This document shows, in pieces, positions 7,955 through 15,663 of a stretch of DNA of 37,309 nt. Made by a program: the position numbers and the translations under genes. The notes below the pieces were generated by a model that was given only the letters and a program-made list of their open reading frames with translations, made no database searches and was not told the DNA's origin. Origin of the DNA: UBA1181 sp045617845. GTDB lineage: Bacteria > Bacteroidota > Bacteroidia > Bacteroidales > Paludibacteraceae. The stretch lies in NCBI GenBank assembly GCA_045617845.1, contig JAZLJL010000053.1, forward strand, positions 1-37,309. The letters are read 5' to 3'. Within the stretch, counting starts at the first letter, position 1, and each line of letters starts with the position of its first letter.

Positions 7955-9690
7955 TTATTAAAAACCGTTCCTAAAATTGTATCTCGATAAGTGCGAAAAA
8001 TATTCAAATTAACATGTGTATATTGAGGAAGACTCTCTAGATATTCCAACTCAAATACCAATCGAGAATCTTTATCTCCACCTTCAGGATATATCTCAGC
8101 CTTATTCCCTACTCGAGCAATTTTTATAAGATATAAATCTTTTACCCCTTTGCCCTTAATATACGGCATGAAATAATACAATTTATTTAATGCCACAGTA
8201 GATGGAAATGATTTTGTTTTACCCGTGTAATAGAGCTTTGTTTGCATTCCATCTAAGAAATACGCCTCATTATCCTCCTTCACAAATCCAATTAATAGGT
8301 GCTTTGAGTGATCAAGAGTATAATTTTTCTTGGGCTTATTACATACGAATGGATTTGTGTCTCCTTCAAAAAGCTCAAGTTGCAATTTAGGTTGTGCTTC
8401 ACGTTGCATCTCAATAGGACGAGTAGAAACTGGCTCTTCATCATACATAAAACGATATAGCGACTTTCCAACAATTTGTACAACACCACAAACCAATGCG
8501 TTACCCATAAGAAATGCTCTACGACCATCAGTCACTTCTGGATGGAAAGTGTGATTATCAGGAAACATGTTTAGACGCTCCAATTCAATAGGAATCAATC
8601 GACGATATCTTCCTGATGGAGTTAGAACAACATGCTTAAAACGAGAAGCTGCAGCACCTCCTTCACCTGTGATGATGGTTCGAGAAGGACGATCGAGATA
8701 GTCAGGAAACGCCATACCACCCTCAGAGAAAGTATATTTGAAACCTTCCTTAGATGTGCGTTCTATTTTCTTCGCCCCCTTTTCATATTCCCACTTTTTG
8801 AGTTCCTCTTCAGTTATAAAAAATTCCTCTGGAACTAGTTCCTCATCAACAAGATTGCCTCCAAGAGTCATGATGGTGCCATCGTAAATTGAATTCGCAT
8901 CAACTGAAAAAACGTGACGTTCCTTCATAATACCTGCGTCACCAAATGGACTAGCGGCATCTCCCTTCACACTCTTATTAAAACTATCTGAAACATCCTT
9001 AATAGAACCTTCTATATCAAATTCTGAAATTGTACCCTTTTTAGGCTCAAAAGGAAATGCTTTTGCCATTACACCATCATAAAGCACCCAGTTTTGTAAT
9101 GTACCAACCTTTCGATAAATGGTTGAATTCTCTTTGTATCCAACAATGTAGGTTCTTCTTCTTCGTTGTGGCATGCCATAGTCAGCCGCATTAATCACAC
9201 GCCATTCCACCGTATAACCAAGGTCCGCAAGAGAGGCGAGAATAATAGCAAAGTCTCTTCCTCGTTGTTTTGCGGGAGATCCAAGCAAACGATCCACATT
9301 TTCAAAGAAAACATAATCGGGGCGATTCTCTCCCTTTTCATTTAATATACGATAAATCTGCCACCATAAAACTCCTTTCTTGCCCTCAATTCCTCCTGAT
9401 CTACTTAGAGTTGATGCAACAGAATAATCTTGACACGGGAATCCACCAACTAACAAATCATGGTTGGGAATATCTTTGGTCTCAATCGTGTTAATATCTT
9501 TATTCGAATGTCCTTTATCACCAAATCTTGAACGATACACTAACGATGCGTCTTGATGAGTTGTAGAAGGTTCCCATTGGTTATTCCATATTGTGTCGTA
9601 GGCATTTGATGCACCTTCTAACCCAATGCGAAATCCACCTACACCAGCAAATAATTCAGCAACTCGTATAATATGTTTGCTTTTTGTCAT
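7945..9690 (-). CDS. DNA (cytosine-5-)-methyltransferase of a type II R-M system
   Basis: A 581-residue C5-cytosine methyltransferase using S-adenosylmethionine to protect host DNA. Motif order is complete: motif I FAGVGGFRIGLE, motif IV with the catalytic Cys in GGFPCQDYSVAS, motif VI ENVDRLL, motif VIII QRRRRTYIVGY, a target-recognition region of about 150 residues, motif IX around RLIPIELERLNMFPD and motif X GNALVCGVVQ. About 160 further residues follow motif X, unusual for this family. I place the start at the ATG at 9690, five bases after the endonuclease stop codon; an upstream in-frame start at 9750 would overlap the endonuclease by 55 bp and precede a poorly conserved extension. Partner of the Sau3AI-type nuclease next door; a GATC-like target is possible but unproven. 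Confidence 0.93.
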   Translation of the reverse strand: MTKSKHIIRVAELFAGVGGFRIGLEGASNAYDTIWNNQWEPSTTHQDASLVYRSRFGDKGHSNKDINTIETKDIPNHDLLVGGFPCQDYSVASTLSRSGGIEGKKGVLWWQIYRILNEKGENRPDYVFFENVDRLLGSPAKQRGRDFAIILASLADLGYTVEWRVINAADYGMPQRRRRTYIVGYKENSTIYRKVGTLQNWVLYDGVMAKAFPFEPKKGTISEFDIEGSIKDVSDSFNKSVKGDAASPFGDAGIMKERHVFSVDANSIYDGTIMTLGGNLVDEELVPEEFFITEEELKKWEYEKGAKKIERTSKEGFKYTFSEGGMAFPDYLDRPSRTIITGEGGAAASRFKHVVLTPSGRYRRLIPIELERLNMFPDNHTFHPEVTDGRRAFLMGNALVCGVVQIVGKSLYRFMYDEEPVSTRPIEMQREAQPKLQLELFEGDTNPFVCNKPKKNYTLDHSKHLLIGFVKEDNEAYFLDGMQTKLYYTGKTKSFPSTVALNKLYYFMPYIKGKGVKDLYLIKIARVGNKAEIYPEGGDKDSRLVFELEYLESLPQYTHVNLNIFRTYRDTILGTVFNKEE

Positions 9691-9695
9691 AATTC

Positions 9696-11297
9696 TTAAA
9701 GATAAGATAAAGTTTGAAGTTTGTTTGCGATGTATGAACCTTTTAGCCAAAAGAATTGTGGTAGCATCTTTATACCATTCACAATTTCGGTTCTTGTTGC
9801 ATCTGTTGAAACATTAGAGCCTCCTCTGAAAAACACTTTGTATTCAGAACTCTTGGGGAAGTTGGGAGCCCCTACATATGCACCGCTCTTATTTACACGT
9901 CTATTACCATTTTTATCATCCTCATATTCCCATTCAAGTTCATTATTATGAATTAATTCACGAGAGTCTTTCCAAGTTCGTTTAACCTCTTTTTCAATAA
10001 ATTCTTCGTCAAAGGCAAATCGTTTGAATCCTTCAAAAGTTGTTTTTGATGGATTAGTTGCATCGTGCTCACAAAAGACTGGACATAAAAAACTATGTTC
10101 ACAGAAATATGCATATATCTCAGACTCCTCAAAATCCAAATTTCTATCAGCCCATTCGTCAAAGTCTATATGTTTTAATTTCATATCCTCTGTCCTACCA
10201 CCAGTTGATGTAATTGTAATTGTCTTTGCAATGATGCCAGCTTTTGTGAAATCTGAAATTTGATTGAGACGATTGCAGTTAGCATCAAACATTTTCAATA
10301 TACATTTTGAACTAAAATCTTTAGTTGACATACTTGTTTCAATATTAAGTAAGTCTTTCAGTTCCTCAAGTGTCTTTCCCTTATATTTTGTAGCTAGCAC
10401 ATGACAATGTTCGTCAAGCTGAGCAAAACTAGAAAAAGAATCCTTTAGTTTCACCTCTGTATTTGCACGACTTTTGTCAAAATGTCCACGAACTATATAA
10501 TCAACAAATGTTTGCTTTAATCGGTAGCGAGGCTTTTGGTAACTTCCTGATGATTTCTTCTTGAATCCAGGAACTAGTTCCATAAGTAGAAGATTTGGAC
10601 GAATTACATGGGTAAAGCCTTGTAGTTTCTCGTTTCGCTCCTCTTGAGTGGGATATTGGGTATATATAATACGAAGATAGTCCCGAACAATCTCCCAATC
10701 ATTTTGTAGTTTCCCTCTTTCCTCTTCAGAGAAACTATTGTAACAATAATCTACTATTGGGAATTTTGCATATTCCGATGCAGGAACAACATCATACGAC
10801 TTGTATTCGTAAAAAACGATTAAAAGATGTTCTGATTTTTCCCAAAAATGAGATGTTATAAAATCATACTGAATATCTGGTTCAAAGGTAACACCCGTAA
10901 TACTAATGCCCTCTTTTGCACCAAGATAAACATTGTAAGCTGCTCCGAACTTCCCTTTTACATTCTTTAAATCAGACTTGGGCACACGGACACCAGTAGT
11001 TTTTAGTTCAGTAAGGACCCCATCAATTTCAATATCACATTCCTGCTTGCTATCTCGTGCGTATGCAAATACCGATTGCTCAATTACATCGCCTGCAATG
11101 CCTGTAATCTTCTCACTTTTTTCAGTACGGGCAAATTGGTGAGATTTATCAACCTCCCCTAATGTTTTACCTTTAACTCCTTCCAAAAGATTATAAACAA
11201 AGTCTTTCGTGTATTTTCTATCGTCTGATACAGCCACGACTATCCAATTTTTTAGAAAGCAAATAAGTTTGTAGAAACCAATAATTTTCTCTTTCAA
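9696..11297 (-). CDS. Type II restriction endonuclease, Sau3AI/MutH family
   Basis: A ~530-residue restriction enzyme. The N-terminal part carries a MutH/Sau3AI-type active site: Glu73 in GDVIEQ, Asp88 or Asp92 in CDIEIDG, and Glu97-x-Lys99 in TELKTTGVRVP (numbered from the TTG at 11297). The rest, with RPNLLLMELVPG, matches the size of Sau3AI (about 490 residues), which has a second MutH-like domain for effector DNA binding. Sau3AI itself cuts GATC and pairs with a C5 methylase; target identity here is inference. The start is unclear: TTG at 11297 or GTG at 11237, with no in-frame ATG before the active site. Endonuclease and methylase genes are five bases apart and must be co-transcribed. 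Confidence 0.85.
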   Translation of the reverse strand: MKEKIIGFYKLICFLKNWIVVAVSDDRKYTKDFVYNLLEGVKGKTLGEVDKSHQFARTEKSEKITGIAGDVIEQSVFAYARDSKQECDIEIDGVLTELKTTGVRVPKSDLKNVKGKFGAAYNVYLGAKEGISITGVTFEPDIQYDFITSHFWEKSEHLLIVFYEYKSYDVVPASEYAKFPIVDYCYNSFSEEERGKLQNDWEIVRDYLRIIYTQYPTQEERNEKLQGFTHVIRPNLLLMELVPGFKKKSSGSYQKPRYRLKQTFVDYIVRGHFDKSRANTEVKLKDSFSSFAQLDEHCHVLATKYKGKTLEELKDLLNIETSMSTKDFSSKCILKMFDANCNRLNQISDFTKAGIIAKTITITSTGGRTEDMKLKHIDFDEWADRNLDFEESEIYAYFCEHSFLCPVFCEHDATNPSKTTFEGFKRFAFDEEFIEKEVKRTWKDSRELIHNNELEWEYEDDKNGNRRVNKSGAYVGAPNFPKSSEYKVFFRGGSNVSTDATRTEIVNGIKMLPQFFWLKGSYIANKLQTLSYL

Positions 11298-11393
11298 ACA
11301 TTGGAGCGAAATTAATAAAAATTTATCAAATTATTAGAAAATCACCGTGAGTCTATTAAAGAAAGGTTATGTTCCCTCTAATTGCCTAGTAAC

Positions 11394-11442
11394 TATGACA
11401 ACCTGTCATAATTGTTTCTTTGATTTGGGGTACATTATGACA
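11394..11442 (+). promoter_or_regulatory. Operator-like palindrome and extra half-site upstream of the dGTPase gene
   Basis: TATGACA-ACC-TGTCATA (11394-11410) is a perfect inverted repeat. A third TATGACA half-site sits at 11436-11442 within the spacer of the predicted promoter. This looks like a binding site for a dimeric repressor controlling the dGTPase/IrrE operon. No repressor gene is obvious beside it. The rest of 11302-11393 is AT-rich with nothing recognisable. Confidence 0.55.
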
Positions 11443-11454
11443 AAATTAGATTGG
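11424..11454 (+). promoter_or_regulatory. Predicted promoter of the dGTPase/IrrE operon
   Basis: TTTG (11424-11427), 19 bp, TAGATTGG (11447-11454), one or two bases off TAnnTTTG. Transcription would start about 30 bp before the ATG at 11493. The TATGACA half-site lies between the two boxes. Confidence 0.4.
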
Positions 11455-11492
11455 CATGGAATTTGTGTGATAATTGGCAAATTATTTTATTT

Positions 11493-12722
11493 ATGGAAAA
11501 TATTTTTGCAGGCGTGAAAGCCTTAGAAATTACCCCTTGCCTTGTGCAAAGAATTGGAAAATTATATCGCCGAGATGACGATGTAAGGAATGAATTCGGT
11601 AGAGATTATACACGAATCCTTCATTCCTACGCATATCGTAGGTTGAAACATAAAACACAGGTGTTTTTCAATGGAGCAGAGAATGATCATATCTGTACTA
11701 GAATGGAACACGTTGAGCATGTGGCATCTGTGGCACATACGATTGCCCAAACGCTGGGATTGAATACAGAACTAACAAGAGCTATTGCTATTGCTCATGA
11801 TTTAGGACATACTCCGTTTGGTCATCAAGGAGAATCTGTCATTAGTGAATTGACTCAGAAATATTTAGGAAAGCCTTTTTGGCATGAACAAAACGGCTTA
11901 TATTTTGTGGATAAGGTTGAACTATTAGCAGGGCCGGATGGCATATGGCGAAATATGAACTTAACCTATGCTGTACGAGATGGCATTATTTCTCACTGCG
12001 GAGAATTGGATAATAATTCCATTAGCCCTAGAACCGATTTCATAGATTTGTCTAAGTTCGACAAAAAGGGCAAATATGAAGCTAGCACATGGGAAGGATG
12101 TGTTGTGAAGTTGGCAGATAAAATAGCATATCTAGGAAGAGACATTGAAGATGCCAAATCATTAGGATATTTTGATAAAGAGAAATTTCAAGAATTAGAA
12201 AATTTAGCGAAAGTAAATAACAAATCGGCTGTTAACACAACTGTTATTATGCATGATTTAATTATAGATCTCTGTAATAATAGCACTCCCGAAAAAGGTT
12301 TGAATCTAAGCTTTCAAATGTCTGAACATCTAAATACTATAAAGAAGTTCAACTATAACAATATTTATTCAAATCCAAGATTGCAGCCTTACAAAGACTA
12401 TTCTGCTATGGTTTTAAAGCATATATTCGAGTGTTTGTTGGCTTTGTATGATAAAGAAAACACCCTGAAATCATTGGCGAAGAAAAATTATTCTGATAGA
12501 CAATTTGTATATGAATTTGCTCTTTATCTGGCAAAATATTGTGATGTGAAAATATTACCTAATATTCATGAGTTCGAGGATTTCGACAAGAAATTGGCTA
12601 ACGAAAAAATATATGGAGATCTTTCAGAAGAAAGAAATTACATCCAAGCTGTTGTGGATTTTATCGCAGGTATGACTGATGTATATGCCGTAAAATCTTT
12701 TGATGAATTGTTAACGTGTTAG
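11493..12722 (+). CDS. dGTPase-like dNTP triphosphohydrolase (HD domain)
   Basis: A 409-residue HD-domain phosphohydrolase of the Dgt family, which splits dNTPs into deoxynucleoside and triphosphate. Visible motifs: LYRRDD and RDYTRILHSYAYRRLKHKTQVF, the H of RMEHVEHV (His73), the His102-Asp103 pair in AIAHDLGHTPFGH, the RDGIISHCGE segment and VKLADKIAYLGRDIEDA, which supplies the remaining metal-binding Asp. All metal-binding positions look intact. I use the ATG at 11493; the frame is open to a TTG at 11451 but that lies on the predicted promoter. It is 13 bp upstream of the nuclease-protease gene and probably co-transcribed with it. Some dGTPases deplete nucleotides to stop phage replication, and the setting beside an R-M system fits that, by inference. 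A housekeeping role remains possible. Confidence 0.88.
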   Translation: MENIFAGVKALEITPCLVQRIGKLYRRDDDVRNEFGRDYTRILHSYAYRRLKHKTQVFFNGAENDHICTRMEHVEHVASVAHTIAQTLGLNTELTRAIAIAHDLGHTPFGHQGESVISELTQKYLGKPFWHEQNGLYFVDKVELLAGPDGIWRNMNLTYAVRDGIISHCGELDNNSISPRTDFIDLSKFDKKGKYEASTWEGCVVKLADKIAYLGRDIEDAKSLGYFDKEKFQELENLAKVNNKSAVNTTVIMHDLIIDLCNNSTPEKGLNLSFQMSEHLNTIKKFNYNNIYSNPRLQPYKDYSAMVLKHIFECLLALYDKENTLKSLAKKNYSDRQFVYEFALYLAKYCDVKILPNIHEFEDFDKKLANEKIYGDLSEERNYIQAVVDFIAGMTDVYAVKSFDELLTC

Positions 12723-12735
12723 AATTTATTGAGGA

Positions 12736-13917
12736 ATGAACACAACACAAAAAGGAGATAAGTTAGAAAACCTACTATATCACTATTTGAATTCTATTGT
12801 TGACAATTACGGGAAATTTGTTAGGTTGAATAAAAAGAAGCGTTATAAATATACTGACGGATATTCTACAATAGTGGATGTTAGTATTGATGTGTATCAT
12901 AGTCAAGATGATTATAATTCAGATTCTCCCACTATGAGTTATATCTTTGAATGTAAAAACACAAACCGTAAATTAGATATTCAAGATTTTAACGAAGTAT
13001 TAGGTCGTTGTGCTAGGCTAGCAATGGCAGGGGTTAAACCAATTATTGTTAATACAACGGGATTTTCCATCCCAACTATAACCGCAGCAAAAATTCATAA
13101 AATAGGCTTAATGACATTCCCAATTACCGAAAACAAGCCCAATATAATTGTACCAAGATTATCAACACAACATTCTATTTACGAACTCGAACGAATTATA
13201 CGCCCAGATTTGTGGGAGAATAGTTATGTATATAAAGATGGAATAGTGTGTGATTTCGTATCTTATCTGATAAAGAATAATGTCCCAATAAAGGAAAACT
13301 TTAGGATGAATAATATATATATTCCAGACGAAGAAATTGAGGATACCGTTAAATTTATATATAGTCATTACAAAAAAAATTCTTCAGAGGACATTATAGA
13401 CGTAATATTCCAAAAGAATCATCAACTAAAGTTAAAACCTATTGATTATGGGATAACCAATCAATTGGGAGGATTCGATATGAATAACCTTGTGATCGGT
13501 GTTTCTGTACATTTGCAAAAGGAAGATCCAAGATATAGGTTTACAATAGCTCATGAGTTAGGTCATTATTTCTTACACTATAAAATATTGAACAAATTAT
13601 TGACGTTGTTTCAGGATGATGAAATATCAATGGCGAATATAAATACTGACACAGGATATGCTATTGAAATTCAAGCTAATAAGTTTGCATCAATGTTGCT
13701 CCTTCCGACTGACGAAGTAAGAACTTTGGTTTTACATTTTTTTGATCTATACGAAGTGAAAGATTATTTATATGTTGATAAACAATGTCGTAATTATCTG
13801 ATATACTACAAATTAATAGAACACTTAAAATACAAATACAAGGTTTCTAGACAAACTGCAACATACAAACTGCTTAAAATGGGACTTATTCAACTGGATT
13901 CTAAATTCAAAGTATAA
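12736..13917 (+). CDS. PD-(D/E)XK-like domain fused to ImmA/IrrE-family zinc metallopeptidase
   Basis: A 393-residue two-domain protein. Residues 1-130 resemble a restriction-endonuclease-like (Mrr-type) fold: Asp48 in STIVDVSID, then Glu72-Cys-Lys74 in YIFECKNTNRKL, followed by a helix (DIQDFNEVLGRC) and a strand KPIIVNTTGFS. Residues 230-350 form an ImmA/IrrE peptidase: FTIAHELGHYFLH with His273, Glu274 and His277, and the third zinc ligand Glu311 in EIQANKFASMLLLP. ImmA/IrrE proteases typically cut a transcriptional repressor after a stress signal. Here no helix-turn-helix is evident in the protein itself. Lying 13 bp after the dGTPase gene and ending at a strong terminator, it forms a two-gene operon. 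The nuclease part may sense or cut foreign DNA; the joint function is unknown. Confidence 0.82.
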   Translation: MNTTQKGDKLENLLYHYLNSIVDNYGKFVRLNKKKRYKYTDGYSTIVDVSIDVYHSQDDYNSDSPTMSYIFECKNTNRKLDIQDFNEVLGRCARLAMAGVKPIIVNTTGFSIPTITAAKIHKIGLMTFPITENKPNIIVPRLSTQHSIYELERIIRPDLWENSYVYKDGIVCDFVSYLIKNNVPIKENFRMNNIYIPDEEIEDTVKFIYSHYKKNSSEDIIDVIFQKNHQLKLKPIDYGITNQLGGFDMNNLVIGVSVHLQKEDPRYRFTIAHELGHYFLHYKILNKLLTLFQDDEISMANINTDTGYAIEIQANKFASMLLLPTDEVRTLVLHFFDLYEVKDYLYVDKQCRNYLIYYKLIEHLKYKYKVSRQTATYKLLKMGLIQLDSKFKV

Positions 13918-13921
13918 AAGG

Positions 13922-13950
13922 GAACCCGTTCTTTGCTGAACGGGTTTCTC
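13922..13950 (+). terminator. Rho-independent terminator of the dGTPase/IrrE operon
   Basis: GAACCCGTTC (13922-13931) pairs with GAACGGGTTT (13938-13947) across a 6-base loop. It starts 5 bp after the stop codon. The following stretch to 14085 holds no gene, only a GTTTTACAAATCC piece near 14057 that resembles half of the palindrome at 15544-15580. Confidence 0.8.
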
Positions 13951-14089
13951 TATACTTCACCACACATAGATTTTATTGTTTGCATATGAATAAAAAAATA
14001 CCTACACATCCTTCCATGGACACCCCGCCCTTTTAGAATTTCACTGATATTTTAGAGTTTTACAAATCCTTAACCCTCTCCTCTCCCCC

Positions 14090-14160
14090 ACAAAAAAAGA
14101 GGAGCCATCAGCCCCTCTTCCCTACGCAATCCGTCAATCAAATACTTCGGAACGCAGCAC
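14090..14160 (-). terminator. Terminator repeat copy 1 (downstream of the DUF234-type ATPase)
   Basis: On the minus strand GAGGGGC, a 5-base loop and GCTCCTC lead into TTTTTTT, a strong intrinsic terminator. The same hairpin and about 30 bp of adjoining sequence recur at 15591 and 17053, so this is one of three near-identical copies. Confidence 0.8.
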
Positions 14161-14189
14161 GAAGGAAATCACATTTTCTTGAGGACGAC

Positions 14190-15500
14190 CTACATATCCT
14201 CCATGGACAACCCCTTTAGGGTAACCTCATAGCCCCTCAGATGTTGTTTGATAAATTGGTATTTCTCACTCAGTTTTTCTGGTTGATACCGTCTTATATT
14301 CCTCTTAACCTCCGCAACCGTAGCCTTTTTATCCAAAGCCTCCAAAGCGATTAAATCTATCTCATTCTCTCCCTTTTTGTCCCACCAAAGAGAAACCTCA
14401 GTCACTCGAGGCGATTCACTATACATCTGCCTGAAATATTTCTCCAGGACCATTCCACTATATTGTTCCCAGTTTTGGGAGATATATTCATAGAGTAGAT
14501 CATACTTCCCCAATTCAATCATGGAACGATTTGACTCGACAAAACGAAACCAAAAATTAAGGAAACAATCAGAGATGAAATACTTTACACCTATGGCATT
14601 TGCCTTGGCCCACATAGGACGTTTCTTCTCCAAAAAAGAGTACTCCTCTTCCAATGTATTTAAATACCTACCAGTGTTTTTCTCTATGATACTATCAATC
14701 TCCGACTGACTTGTCATGCCACGCGACACCAATTGCAAGATGCTAAAATAGACTTGATATTGTCTGCCAAACTCACCGATCAGCAACTCACTTCCCTCAT
14801 CAAGGAAAATGGAGGTTGGTGAGCAAACAGCCCGAAGCATTTTCTCCTTAGTGACATATCCGCCATCCATCAAGTAAGCCACATATTTCGCCACGCCACC
14901 CGTCAAAGCGTACAACATGAGCAAATCCTCTGAAGTGAAATCAGGATGGTAATCCCCTAAAATGCGTTTCATGACGCCAATAGAGAAAGGCTTCAAATCT
15001 ATTCTAGCGGTCTTGCGACCAAATAATGGCTCTTTTTTGTCCTCAAACAATTTACGCATCATACTATAGATACTTCCACAAGCAACCAGATGAATGTGGG
15101 AAGAGCTTTGGTACGCATCCCAAACATTCTGAATTTCACTGATAATAGAAGAATCGATTTCAGCAAGACGTTGAAACTCATCAATGACAAGTGTAACCTT
15201 GTGAGTTTGGCTATATACCATCACCTCACGCAACAACATAGAGATGTTGGTGATCTGTCCATGAATAGAAATACCCAACACATCCTCTACAATACGTTGA
15301 AAATCGGCACATAACAATGGCTGTGATTTTTTTGAAACAAAGAAATAGAGCATTTCCCTTCCCTCAAAGGCTTCCTTCAAAAGAGTTGTCTTGCCAATAC
15401 GTCTCCTTCCCATCATAACGGTAAACTGAGCTACACTTTCAGAGAGGTTATCCAATCTCTTCAATTCATTAATTTCTATTTCTCTATCGTAAAATTTCAT
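14190..15500 (-). CDS. Orphan ATPase with DUF234-type C-terminal domain
   Basis: A 436-residue ATP-binding protein of the archaeal-ATPase/DUF234 group. It opens KFYDREIEINELKRL, then Walker A GRRRIGKTTLL near residues 30-40, Walker B TLVIDEFQRL near 102-111 and ACGSIYSMM as a sensor. A winged-helix-like stretch with SQSEIDSIIEKNTGRYLNTL lies in the middle. The C-terminal part reads VTEVSLWWDKKGENEIDLIA and ATVAEVKRN, an intact PD-(D/E)XK-like D ... ExK pattern. Function is unknown; such genes are abundant and mobile in Bacteroidales. It has its own promoter overlapped by a 37-bp palindrome, and lies between two copies of an argB-type terminator. Confidence 0.85.
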   Translation of the reverse strand: MKFYDREIEINELKRLDNLSESVAQFTVMMGRRRIGKTTLLKEAFEGREMLYFFVSKKSQPLLCADFQRIVEDVLGISIHGQITNISMLLREVMVYSQTHKVTLVIDEFQRLAEIDSSIISEIQNVWDAYQSSSHIHLVACGSIYSMMRKLFEDKKEPLFGRKTARIDLKPFSIGVMKRILGDYHPDFTSEDLLMLYALTGGVAKYVAYLMDGGYVTKEKMLRAVCSPTSIFLDEGSELLIGEFGRQYQVYFSILQLVSRGMTSQSEIDSIIEKNTGRYLNTLEEEYSFLEKKRPMWAKANAIGVKYFISDCFLNFWFRFVESNRSMIELGKYDLLYEYISQNWEQYSGMVLEKYFRQMYSESPRVTEVSLWWDKKGENEIDLIALEALDKKATVAEVKRNIRRYQPEKLSEKYQFIKQHLRGYEVTLKGLSMEDM

Positions 15501-15522
15501 ATTTCTAGTCCATTCATTTTTA

Positions 15523-15554
15523 CAAAGTTAGAATAAAATCCATAGTTTTACAAA
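15523..15554 (-). promoter_or_regulatory. Promoter of the DUF234-type ATPase gene
   Basis: On the minus strand TTTG (15554-15551), 20 bp, TAACTTTG (15530-15523): a full match to the Bacteroidetes promoter pattern, 23 bp before the ATG at 15500. The -33 box lies inside the palindrome at 15544-15580. Confidence 0.65.
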
Positions 15555-15580
15555 TTTGTAAATTACAAATTTGTAAAACT
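15544..15580. promoter_or_regulatory. Perfect 37-bp palindrome over the ATPase promoter (operator candidate)
   Basis: AGTTTTACAAATTTGTAA and its exact reverse complement flank one central A. Each arm also contains the self-complementary 12-mer TACAAATTTGTA, so the site is two such 12-mers set 15 bp apart. It covers the -33 box of the ATPase gene on its left. That placement suggests a repressor binding site, perhaps for autoregulation. Confidence 0.7.
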
Positions 15581-15590
15581 CACACTCCAC

Positions 15591-15655
15591 ATACAAAAAA
15601 AGAGGAGCCATTGGCCCCTCTCTCCTATGCAATCTATCGAACAATTACCTCTCCC
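15591..15655 (-). terminator. Terminator repeat copy 2 (downstream of the second DUF4143-type ATPase)
   Basis: Minus-strand hairpin GAGGGGC/GCTCCTC with a T7 tail at 15594-15622, followed by ATCGAACAATTAC, which also occurs after the same hairpin at the end of argB. It terminates the ATPase gene that ends at 15664. Confidence 0.8.
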
Positions 15656-15663
15656 CCTATGAG

